Assembly: GCF_016342705.1 (NCBI RefSeq)
Contig: NZ_JAEINV010000003.1
Span: 186,001-250,000 of the forward strand
Reading direction: 5' to 3'
DNA length: 64,000 nucleotides
Source: Lutibacter sp.
GTDB lineage: Bacteria > Bacteroidota > Bacteroidia > Flavobacteriales > Flavobacteriaceae
The notes below the pieces were generated by a model. That model searched no databases and had not been told where the DNA came from. It worked only from the letters and a program-made list of their open reading frames with translations. Every line of letters starts with the position of its first letter. Position 1 is the first letter of the stretch. The position numbers and the translations under genes are program-made. Shown here piece by piece: positions 55,461 to 63,316 of the stretch.

Positions 55461-56099
55461 TTAATTATTCATGGTTGCTAATTCTTTATAATTTTTACTC
55501 AACCTTCTAAGTAATATTCCATAAATTATTCTGTAATACAAACAAAGTAAACCAAGCATAATAATTAATGTCACTATTTGAACAATTAGCATAATATTTA
55601 AAAATTTATCGCCATCAATATTTAAATTTTCAGGATTTAAAGCATCAATTAATGTTTCAGGATTAGAAAACATTACCACATTTAATATAATAGATAATAG
55701 CACATAAACAATAATGTTATAATACACATAATAGTTTACGGTTTTTCTGGTTTTAATAATCCTTTTCATTAATAAATTTGTGTTTTCACTAACACAAATA
55801 GCTTTGTAATTGTTATAAAAAAAGTAAATAAATATAACTACAACAACATAATGTATAATTTGAGTAACTAATAAAAACGTTTTTAAATTGAATTTCTCAT
55901 AAATTTCTAAATAACTATCTGGTATTAATAAATTTAACCCAGACCAAAATAATAATTCAAGTATACTAATAATCAAAATCCATTTTACTATTGAAGATGA
56001 TTTTTTGTGTATCATTTTATAAATATCATCATATGATATTTTAGGAAGGGTTGCTTCTTGCTTCTTCCAATCTCTTTTTAAGATATCTAATTCATCCAT
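55461..56099 (-). CDS. Four-helix membrane protein linked to an ECF sigma factor
   Basis: 212 residues. A soluble N-terminus of about 37 residues (MDELDILKRDWKKQE, with TLPKISYDDIYKMIHKKSSS) leads to four hydrophobic segments at about 38-60, 75-100, 125-150 and 170-195. Its start is 3 nt after the sigma gene's stop, so it is in the same operon and probably holds the sigma factor inactive at the membrane, as anti-sigma factors do. I do not recognise a classical anti-sigma domain. A role as membrane sensor is inferred from position. Confidence 0.7.
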   Translation of the reverse strand: MDELDILKRDWKKQEATLPKISYDDIYKMIHKKSSSIVKWILIISILELLFWSGLNLLIPDSYLEIYEKFNLKTFLLVTQIIHYVVVVIFIYFFYNNYKAICVSENTNLLMKRIIKTRKTVNYYVYYNIIVYVLLSIILNVVMFSNPETLIDALNPENLNIDGDKFLNIMLIVQIVTLIIMLGLLCLYYRIIYGILLRRLSKNYKELATMNN

Positions 56100-56102
56100 A
56101 TG

Positions 56103-56615
56103 TTACGGATTTAATATTGTTTTTAAGCGAGTTTTAATTCTATTCATTTTCACGCGTGCATTCACTTCAGAAATACCTAATGTTTCAGATATTTCACTAT
56201 AATTTTTATCCTCTAAGTATAAGAATATTAAACCTTTATCAATGTCTGAAAGCTGATGTATTGCTTTGTACATTAATTTTAATTGTTCTTCTTCTGTATT
56301 GTCATAATCTGTGGATTCTATCCTATGTAAAACAGTATCAAAATCTTGTGTAGGTACACTTCTTTTAGATTTTCTGTATAACGTAATAGCTGTATTTAAT
56401 CCAATTCTATACATCCAAGTACTTAATTTAGAATCGCCTCTAAATTTCGGATATGCCTTCCATAGTTGTATTGTTATCTCCTGAAATAAATCATTATGTG
56501 ATTCCTGATCGGAAGTATAAATTCTACATACTTTATGAACAATATTCTGATTTTCTTGAAATTCAGAAATAAATTTATGTTCTAGTTCTTTATTCAAATT
56601 TGGGTTAGTTTTCAA
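56103..56615 (-). CDS. ECF-type RNA polymerase sigma-70 factor
   Basis: 170 residues. Region 2 (about 20-85) has HNDLFQEITIQLWKAYPKFRGDSKLSTWMYRIGLNTAI, and region 4 (about 110-165) has LSDIDKGLIFLYLEDKNYSEISETLGISEVNARVKMNRIKTRLK, the helix-turn-helix that reads the -35 site (both quoted in part by position only). No region 1 or 3, as usual for ECF factors. It is the first gene of a two-gene unit with a membrane protein. Confidence 0.9.
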   Translation of the reverse strand: MKTNPNLNKELEHKFISEFQENQNIVHKVCRIYTSDQESHNDLFQEITIQLWKAYPKFRGDSKLSTWMYRIGLNTAITLYRKSKRSVPTQDFDTVLHRIESTDYDNTEEEQLKLMYKAIHQLSDIDKGLIFLYLEDKNYSEISETLGISEVNARVKMNRIKTRLKTILNP

Positions 56616-56661
56616 TTAATAAGTATACAGTTAATGCATTTTGTTACAACTAATTTAAAAT

Positions 56662-56691
56662 AAAAAAGCAACTCAGTTGAGTTGCTTTTTT
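56662..56691 (-). terminator. Intrinsic terminator of the DUF4369 lipoprotein gene
   Basis: GCAACTCA (56668-56675) pairs with TGAGTTGC (56678-56685); loop nucleotides and A and T runs complete a classical terminator. It lies 3 nt after the minus-strand stop at 56694. Confidence 0.85.
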
Positions 56692-56693
56692 AT

Positions 56694-57392
56694 TTAATTT
56701 TCATTTTGCTTAATTTCCTTAATAAATTTATCAAGTTGCAGTCCGTATTTAGATTTTTTAATTTTAGCTGTTAAGCTATTATTTATTGTATCTAAAAGTT
56801 TCACATTTGCGTTGTACAATTCTGTTAGTGCTAAGTAAGGAGCAGTTTCAAAATCTGAATGAGTAACAGCAAAATTGGTTGTATAATAATATTTGCGCTT
56901 AATTAAGTTTTTTTCTTCTTTTAATAATTTAGATAACAAAGCGGTATCATTTGCTTTTTGAGCATCAAATTTTTCTTTAAATAAGTCTAATTGCTTTCCA
57001 GTAAATTTTTTAGCCATTTCATTATGTTCATCCAATTTAAGTTGATTTTCAGAACCTGTTATTTTCGCCGAAGTAGCAAATTTTTCAACTTTTGAAGTAA
57101 TTGAAATTTCTTTTGGTTCTCCAAAAAATGAAATAATTTCTGATTGCATTTTATCTAAAGAAATAAAATATATTTCAGGAGATTCAACATCATCAGATAA
57201 TATAAATTTTCCATCACCGTTTATTTCAACAGAATCTACAGAAACTAACACAGTATCTTTCATTTTTTGCAAATAAACAGTCCCTTTTTTTAATCCATCA
57301 ATAGTACCATTTACAAGCATATTTCCTTTTTTGTTTGAAGTACAAGAAAATAAAAGAGTAACTAATATAACGCAACTTAATAATTTTTTCAT
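56694..57392 (-). CDS. DUF4369 domain lipoprotein
   Basis: 232 residues from the ATG at 57392 (lipobox LFSC, Cys17). A longer reading to 57413 starts at a TTG before the true signal peptide and is rejected. The N-terminal domain (about 25-125) matches DUF4369 (MLVNGTIDGLKKGTVYLQK), a module usually at the N-terminus of thioredoxin-like envelope proteins. The remaining helical region (about 130-232) has no CxxC, so no thioredoxin active site is present. The product is a small periplasmic or inner-leaflet lipoprotein of unknown role. Confidence 0.82.
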   Translation of the reverse strand: MKKLLSCVILVTLLFSCTSNKKGNMLVNGTIDGLKKGTVYLQKMKDTVLVSVDSVEINGDGKFILSDDVESPEIYFISLDKMQSEIISFFGEPKEISITSKVEKFATSAKITGSENQLKLDEHNEMAKKFTGKQLDLFKEKFDAQKANDTALLSKLLKEEKNLIKRKYYYTTNFAVTHSDFETAPYLALTELYNANVKLLDTINNSLTAKIKKSKYGLQLDKFIKEIKQNEN

Positions 57393-57445
57393 TTTATAAA
57401 ATTTATGGGACAAATATCTTATATTTTTTTGAATTTAGGAACAAA

Positions 57446-57898
57446 TTAAGGAGCAACAATTCGCATTAATTCTGCCGTAAACATAGCGCCGTAAGTTCCA
57501 ACAACATAGCCAAAAACAGCTAATAAAACTCCAACCGTTGCTAGTGAAGGATGAAACGCAGCTGCTACAACTGGAGCAGAAGCTGCACCACCAACATTTG
57601 CTTGGCTTCCAATAGCTAAAAAGAAAAATGGAGCTTTAATTAATTTAGCTACAATAATAAGTAAAATTACATGAGTTGTCATCCAAATTAAGCCAACAAA
57701 TAACAAACCAGGGTTGTCAAAAATTTGGGTTAAATCCATTTTCATACCAATTGATGCTACTAAAATATAAATAAAAACACTTCCAATTTTACTTGCTCCA
57801 GCACCTTCATAACTTTTTAGTTTAGTAAATGATAACAAAATCCCTAAAATGGTTGCAATACTAATCATCCAAAAAAACTGAGAACCAAATGATGACAT
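57446..57898 (-). CDS. DUF819 protein, C-terminal part
   Basis: 150 residues beginning at an ATG 9 nt after the in-frame stop: MSSFGSQFFWMISIATILGI, then membrane helices with GSVFIYILVASIGMKMDL, SQANVGGAASAPVVAAAF and a C-terminal helix AVFGYVVGTYGAMF. It is the second half of a DUF819 protein (putative permease or transporter). Alone it would have about four or five helices. Function of a separate half is doubtful. Confidence 0.6.
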   Translation of the reverse strand: MSSFGSQFFWMISIATILGILLSFTKLKSYEGAGASKIGSVFIYILVASIGMKMDLTQIFDNPGLLFVGLIWMTTHVILLIIVAKLIKAPFFFLAIGSQANVGGAASAPVVAAAFHPSLATVGVLLAVFGYVVGTYGAMFTAELMRIVAP

Positions 57899-57907
57899 TG
57901 CCGAGGT

Positions 57908-58747
57908 TTAGTCGCTTATTATTTCAAAATTGTTTGTTAAATAGGTAGAAATTACATCAGCTCCAAAATGTGAAGCTCCAACAGTAACAAATGCTATGGA
58001 TAAAATCACCATTAAATCTGATAAGGTTGGATTTCTGTTTGTTTTTGCCGAATAGCTAGATACTTTTTCTTTTAATGTTTCAATAGCAGAACTATCTGCT
58101 TTTAACCATTTGTCTATTTTTTCAGTTTTTCCAATTCCTAATAATAAAATTGCCATCCAAATATTTGCCACAACAATATCAACAATCACAAAACTTGCAT
58201 AATTTTTTGTATTAAAATGATAGATTTCTAACATAGCAGCTTGGTTAGCACCTCCACCAATCCAGCTTCCCGCTAAAGTTGCCAATCCTCTCCAAACTGC
58301 ATCAGGGCCAACGCCACCAACAGTTTCAGGTGAAATTAATGATATTAATAATACAGCAAGTGGTCCGCCAATTATTATTCCAACAGTTCCTGTTAAAAAC
58401 ATAATTAAAGCTTTTGGTCCTAAATTAAAAACTGCTTTTAAATCGATACTTAACGTCATTAAAACCAGCGCAGCAGGTAATAAAAATCGACTGGCTATAT
58501 AATATAATTGAGAAACGTGTTTTGTTATTTCACCAGTTTCATTTATGGTTTCCCATTCTGGAGAAATAATTCCAGTAGATGTAAAAATAGCAGGTAACAT
58601 ATATGCCATTAATAAGGCTGGAACAAATTTGTAAAACTTTTTCCAGCTACTATTACTGCTTGTTGAAGTATAAAAAACAAAACCAAGTGTGAGCATTAAA
58701 ATTCCAAATACAATTGTGTCTTGTGTAAAAAAAGGTGTAGTATCCAT
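57908..58747 (-). CDS. DUF819 protein, N-terminal part
   Basis: 279 residues with five to seven hydrophobic helices (for example VFGILMLTLGFVF, LLMAYMLPAIF, FLTGTVGIIIGGPLAVLLISL and VIVDIVVANIWMAILLLG). The glycine-rich AGSWIGGGANQAAM segment is a DUF819 hallmark. It ends at a TAA after SDFE-like NNFEIISD, where the family normally continues. It stands opposite the S46 gene with a 102-nt divergent gap. Confidence 0.62.
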   Translation of the reverse strand: MDTTPFFTQDTIVFGILMLTLGFVFYTSTSSNSSWKKFYKFVPALLMAYMLPAIFTSTGIISPEWETINETGEITKHVSQLYYIASRFLLPAALVLMTLSIDLKAVFNLGPKALIMFLTGTVGIIIGGPLAVLLISLISPETVGGVGPDAVWRGLATLAGSWIGGGANQAAMLEIYHFNTKNYASFVIVDIVVANIWMAILLLGIGKTEKIDKWLKADSSAIETLKEKVSSYSAKTNRNPTLSDLMVILSIAFVTVGASHFGADVISTYLTNNFEIISD

Positions 58748-58820
58748 ATGTTTTTTTTCGATTTCGGCTAATTTAACATTATTTGTGACTTTATTCGCAA
58801 AAAATGAGTTTTTGGTTTCT

Positions 58821-58828
58821 TATATTTG
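58821..58828 (+). promoter_or_regulatory. Putative -7 element of the S46 peptidase genes
   Basis: TATATTTG matches TAnnTTTG, 21 nt before the first S46 ATG at 58850. No clear TTTG was seen at the usual distance upstream. Confidence 0.55.
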
Positions 58829-58849
58829 TTAAATTAAAAAATTAACTAA

Positions 58850-61051
58850 ATGAAATATATAAAACTTTATGTACTTGTTGCATTTATTGCAATTTCTTGT
58901 AAATCTGTTCAAGAGGCCAATACCACGGTACAAAAACCTGTCACTGTTGAAGTAGATGCCAGAGAAATTCAAGGCGGAATGTGGATTCCATCTTTATTAG
59001 AAGGTATGAATGAAACTGAAATGATGCAGCTTGGTAGTAAAATGACTGCCAAAGATATTTATGATGTAAATAATTCTAGCTTAAAAGATGCAATTGTGCA
59101 TTTTAACGGAGGTTGTACTTCAGAAATTATTTCGCCAAACGGCTTATTATTAACAAATCATCACTGTGGTTTTGGAGCAATTCAATCACATTCTACAGTT
59201 GAACATGATTATTTAGAAAATGGTTTTTGGGCAAAAAGCTATGAAGAGGAATTAGCAAATCCAGGTATGACTGTAACTTTTATTAAAAGAATAGATGATG
59301 TTACAGCTCAAGTTTTTGCGGGCGTTTTAGAAAGTATGGATGAAGCTTCTAAAATGAAGTTGATTGATCAAAATATTGATAAAGCAACAAAAGCTGCTCA
59401 AAAAGAGTCTTGGCAAAATGCTAATGTAAAATCTTTTTATGATGGAAACCAATACCTATTATTTGTTACCGAAATATTTAAAGATGTTCGTTTAGTTGGT
59501 GCGCCACCTTCTTCAATTGGAAAATTTGGTGCGGATACGGATAATTGGATGTGGCCAAGACATACGGGAGATTTTTCTATGTTTAGAATTTATGCTGATG
59601 CAAATAATCTTCCGGCTGAATATTCAAAAGATAATGTTCCATACAAACCAAAACATTATTTGCCAATTTCATTAGATGGTGTTGCTGAAAAGGATTTTAC
59701 GTTAGTATTTGGTTTTCCTGGAAGTACAGAAGAATATTTACCAGCCGTAGCGGTTGACCAAATTGTAAATGTGTTGAATCCAGCAAAAATTGAAGTGAGA
59801 GATAATGCTTTAAAAATTGTTGATTCATTTATGAGAAAAGATCCAGCAATTAAAATTCAGTATGCTTCAAAATATGCTTCAACAGCAAATTATTGGAAAA
59901 AATGGATAGGTGAAAATCAAGGAATTCAAAAATCGAATGCTATTCAAAAGAAAAGAGATTTAGAAACTGAGTTTTCTAAAATTGTAGCTGAAAAAGATTT
60001 AGTGGGGTATTCAACTTTGTTAGCTGATTTTGAAAATTTATATAAAGAAATTGAAAAAGTATCTTTAGCACGTGATTACTGGATTGAAGTTGCATACAGA
60101 AATGTTGAATTGTTAGGAATCACTTTTAGAGTTTTTCAATTAGAACAAGCATATTTAAGAGGTGGAGAGCAAGCATTTGAAAATGCAAGGGAAGCTACTT
60201 TAAGTAGATTAGAGGGAACTTATAAAAATTACAATGCTACTGTAGATAAACCAGTTTTTGAAAAATTGGTAAGTTTATATGCAGAAAAAGCACCAAAAGA
60301 ATATTTGCCTGCAAATATGAAAGGTGTTAATTTTTTAACCTTAACAAATGATATTTATACAACTTCAAAATTAACGACTTTAGAAGGTGCCAAAGAATTA
60401 TTATCGGGTTCTGCTGAAGAGGTTATTAAAAAGCTAAACGCTGATAGAGCATTTGCTTTTGGTAAAGAATGGCACACTATGTTTTACACTAGTTTAGAAC
60501 CTAAATTTCAAGAGTTGAATGTACAAATTGTTGCTGTTCAAAAGAAATATATGAAAGCTTTAATGGAAGTTTTTCCAAACAAACGTTTCTTTCCAGATGC
60601 AAATAGTACATTACGCGTAACTTACGGACAAGTAAGAGGTTACGAGCCAAAAGATGGCGTTTATTACAATACAACTACGTATTTAGATGGCGTTATTGAA
60701 AAATATGTTCCAGGTGATTATGAATTTAATGTTCCTCAAAAACTATTGGATTTATATGAAGCGAAAGATTATGGTCAGTACGGAGAAAATGGTAAAATGC
60801 CAGTGTGTTTTATAGGTACAAACCATACAACAGGAGGAAATTCTGGAAGTCCGGCCATTGATGCTCACGGAAATTTAATTGGATTAAATTTCGACAGAGT
60901 TTGGGAAGGAACAATGAGTGATATGAATTACGATCCAGATATTTGTAGAAATATTATGGTAGATGTTCGTTATGTATTATTTATAGTAGATAAATTTGCA
61001 GGAGCAAAAAACTTAATAAACGAGATGACTTTAGTACATCCAAAAAAATAA
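58850..61051 (+). CDS. S46-family dipeptidyl-peptidase, lipoprotein, DPP11-like
   Basis: 733 residues. An S46 serine exopeptidase that removes dipeptides from N-termini in the periplasm. A lipoprotein signal (ISC, Cys17) anchors it. The catalytic His is in TNHHCG (second His, 105), an Asp in RHTGDFSMFR, and Ser665 in GGNSGSP. The residue 18 after the Ser is Arg683 (NFDRVWEG); at the same place Arg673 of Porphyromonas DPP11 selects Asp/Glu, so this enzyme is predicted to prefer acidic P1 residues. It is followed 15 nt later by a close paralogue. Confidence 0.92.
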   Translation: MKYIKLYVLVAFIAISCKSVQEANTTVQKPVTVEVDAREIQGGMWIPSLLEGMNETEMMQLGSKMTAKDIYDVNNSSLKDAIVHFNGGCTSEIISPNGLLLTNHHCGFGAIQSHSTVEHDYLENGFWAKSYEEELANPGMTVTFIKRIDDVTAQVFAGVLESMDEASKMKLIDQNIDKATKAAQKESWQNANVKSFYDGNQYLLFVTEIFKDVRLVGAPPSSIGKFGADTDNWMWPRHTGDFSMFRIYADANNLPAEYSKDNVPYKPKHYLPISLDGVAEKDFTLVFGFPGSTEEYLPAVAVDQIVNVLNPAKIEVRDNALKIVDSFMRKDPAIKIQYASKYASTANYWKKWIGENQGIQKSNAIQKKRDLETEFSKIVAEKDLVGYSTLLADFENLYKEIEKVSLARDYWIEVAYRNVELLGITFRVFQLEQAYLRGGEQAFENAREATLSRLEGTYKNYNATVDKPVFEKLVSLYAEKAPKEYLPANMKGVNFLTLTNDIYTTSKLTTLEGAKELLSGSAEEVIKKLNADRAFAFGKEWHTMFYTSLEPKFQELNVQIVAVQKKYMKALMEVFPNKRFFPDANSTLRVTYGQVRGYEPKDGVYYNTTTYLDGVIEKYVPGDYEFNVPQKLLDLYEAKDYGQYGENGKMPVCFIGTNHTTGGNSGSPAIDAHGNLIGLNFDRVWEGTMSDMNYDPDICRNIMVDVRYVLFIVDKFAGAKNLINEMTLVHPKK

Positions 61052-61066
61052 ATTAAACAATAGAAA

Positions 61067-63244
61067 ATGAGATATTTTAAATTTTATGTAGCACTAGCGG
61101 TTCTTTTTATATCGCTAAATTCAATAGCGCAGGTTTCCGAAAAGGTTGATACGCGTAAAATTCAAGGCGGAATGTGGGTTCCTTCTTTGTTAGAAGGAAT
61201 GAATGAACAAGAAATGCAATTTCTTGGTAGTAAAATGACAGCCAAAGATATTTACGATGTAAATAATTCTAGCTTAAAAGATGCAATTGCGCATTTTGGT
61301 GGCGGTTGTACTTCAGAAATTATTTCACCAAACGGATTATTATTAACAAATCATCACTGTGGTTATGGAGTTATTCAATCACATTCTTCAGTAGATCACG
61401 ATTATTTAAAAGATGGTTTTTGGGCCATGAGTTATGAAGAAGAATTACCAAATGAAAGTTTAAGTGCTACATTTATTAAAAGAATTGATGATGTAACTAC
61501 CCAAGTTTTTGAAGGTATTTCTGATGATATGGATGAAGCTGAGAAAATGAAAATTGTAAACCAAAATATTTTAAAGGTTAACAAAGAAGTTCAAAAAGAA
61601 GAATGGCAAGATTCTTACGTTCGTTCATTTTATAAAGGAAATCAATACTTATTATTTGTTACTGAAGAGTATACAGATGTACGTTTAGTAGGAGCACCTC
61701 CAACATCAATTGGTAAATTTGGAGCTGATACTGATAACTGGATGTGGCCAAGACATACTGGAGATTTTTCTATGTTTAGAGTGTATGCAGATGCAAATAA
61801 CCGTCCTGCAAAATATTCAAAAGACAATGTGCCTTACAAACCAGCTCATTACTTACCAATTTCTTTAGATGGAGTTGAAGAAAGAGATTTTACCATGGTT
61901 TTTGGTTTCCCAGGAAGAACAAATGAATATTTACCAGCTATAGCTGTAGATCAAATTGTAAACGTGTTGAATCCTGCTAAAATTGAAGTGAGAGACAATG
62001 CTTTAAAAATTATTGATTCTTACATGCGTAAAGATGCAGATATTAAAATAAAGTATGCATCAAAATTTGCTTCAACAGCTAATTATTGGAAAAAATGGAT
62101 TGGTGAAAATCAAGGAATTCATCAAACAAAAGCCATTGATATTAAAAAAGCGGAAGAAGTAGAATTCTCTAAAATAGTGGCTGAAAAAGATTTAGTTGGT
62201 TATTCAACCTTGTTATCTGATTTCGAAAAATTATACAAAGAAATTGAAAGCGTTTCTTTAGCACGTGATTATTGGATTGAAATTGCTTACAGAAATGTTG
62301 AATTATTAGGTGTTACTTTTAGAGTTTACCAATTAGAACAAGCCTATTTAAAAGGAGGAGATCAAGCTTTTGAAAGTGCAAGACAAAACATTTTAGGTAG
62401 TTTAGAAGGAACGTATAAAAATTATAGCGCAACCGTTGATAAACCGGTTTTTGAAAAATTAGTGGCTTTATATGCTGAAAAAACGCCTACTGAATTTGTG
62501 CCTGCAAATATGAAAAATGTTAATTATACAAAATTAGCAAATGACATTTATGCAACTTCAAAATTAACATCTTTTGATGGTGCAAAAGAATTATTATCAG
62601 GTAAACCTGCAGATGTAATTAAAAAAATTAACGCTGATAAAGCTTATAAATTTGGAAAAGAATTGCACAGTATTTTTTACAATCAGTTAGAGCCTAAATT
62701 CCAAGCATTAAATTTACAAATTGAAGCACTTCAAAAAGAATATATGAAAGCTTTAATGGAAGTGTTTCCAAACAAACGTTTTTTCCCAGATGCTAATAGT
62801 ACATTGCGTGTAAATTACGGAATGGCACAAGGTTATAGTCCAAAAGATGGAGTAACTTATACAACTAAAACATATTTAAAAGGAGTAATGGAAAAATACG
62901 TTCCTGGAGATTATGAATTTGATGTGCCACAAAAATTACAAGATTTATACCATGCAAAAGATTACGGTCAATACGGTGAAAATGGTAAAATGCCAGTAAA
63001 TGTTTTATCTACAAACCATATGACTGGAGGAAACTCAGGAAGTCCAATTGTGGATGGAAACGGTAATTTAATTGGTTTAGCTTTTGATACAACTTGGGAA
63101 GGAACAATGAGCGATTTGTATTTTGATGCAGATATTGTACGCAGTATTATGGTTGATATTCGTTACGTGTTATTTATTATTGATAAATATGCAGGTGCTA
63201 AAAACCTTATTGAAGAAATGACTTTGGTTCATCCAAAAAAATAA
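61067..63244 (+). CDS. S46-family dipeptidyl-peptidase, secreted, tandem paralogue
   Basis: 725 residues, very similar throughout to the preceding protein. It has a type I signal peptide (about 1-21, ending SIAQ) instead of a lipobox, so it should be soluble in the periplasm. The catalytic His97 (TNHHCG), the RHTGDF Asp and Ser657 (GGNSGSP) are present. The specificity position is Thr675 (AFDTTWEG), unlike Gly of DPP7 or Arg of DPP11, so the substrate preference is open. The tandem pair probably arose by duplication and diverged in both location and specificity. A bidirectional terminator follows. Confidence 0.92.
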   Translation: MRYFKFYVALAVLFISLNSIAQVSEKVDTRKIQGGMWVPSLLEGMNEQEMQFLGSKMTAKDIYDVNNSSLKDAIAHFGGGCTSEIISPNGLLLTNHHCGYGVIQSHSSVDHDYLKDGFWAMSYEEELPNESLSATFIKRIDDVTTQVFEGISDDMDEAEKMKIVNQNILKVNKEVQKEEWQDSYVRSFYKGNQYLLFVTEEYTDVRLVGAPPTSIGKFGADTDNWMWPRHTGDFSMFRVYADANNRPAKYSKDNVPYKPAHYLPISLDGVEERDFTMVFGFPGRTNEYLPAIAVDQIVNVLNPAKIEVRDNALKIIDSYMRKDADIKIKYASKFASTANYWKKWIGENQGIHQTKAIDIKKAEEVEFSKIVAEKDLVGYSTLLSDFEKLYKEIESVSLARDYWIEIAYRNVELLGVTFRVYQLEQAYLKGGDQAFESARQNILGSLEGTYKNYSATVDKPVFEKLVALYAEKTPTEFVPANMKNVNYTKLANDIYATSKLTSFDGAKELLSGKPADVIKKINADKAYKFGKELHSIFYNQLEPKFQALNLQIEALQKEYMKALMEVFPNKRFFPDANSTLRVNYGMAQGYSPKDGVTYTTKTYLKGVMEKYVPGDYEFDVPQKLQDLYHAKDYGQYGENGKMPVNVLSTNHMTGGNSGSPIVDGNGNLIGLAFDTTWEGTMSDLYFDADIVRSIMVDIRYVLFIIDKYAGAKNLIEEMTLVHPKK

Positions 63245-63260
63245 TAGAAAACATTTTTTA

Positions 63261-63296
63261 AAAAAAACTCCAAATGAAAATTTGGAGTTTTTTTTG
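63261..63296. terminator. Bidirectional intrinsic terminator
   Basis: AAACTCCAAAT (63265-63275) pairs perfectly with ATTTGGAGTTT (63280-63290), a 4-nt GAAA loop, with A and T runs on either side. It ends both the S46 pair (+) and the aldose 1-epimerase gene (-). Confidence 0.92.
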
Positions 63297-63316
63297 ATAT
63301 ACAATTAAGCGGTTTT

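Larger units (their letters stand above)
57446..58747 (-). pseudogene. DUF819 transporter-like gene interrupted by one in-frame stop
   Basis: The two minus-strand ORFs 58747-57908 and 57898-57446 are in the same reading frame and abut: the first ends with the TAA at 57910-57908, followed in frame by ACC TCG GCA and the ATG at 57898. Together they would encode about 433 residues, the normal size of a DUF819 membrane protein with ten or so helices. The join lies between a helix end (NNFEIISD) and the start of the next helix. This looks like a single nonsense change. Both halves may still be made separately, the second from the ATG 9 nt after the stop. Confidence 0.75.
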
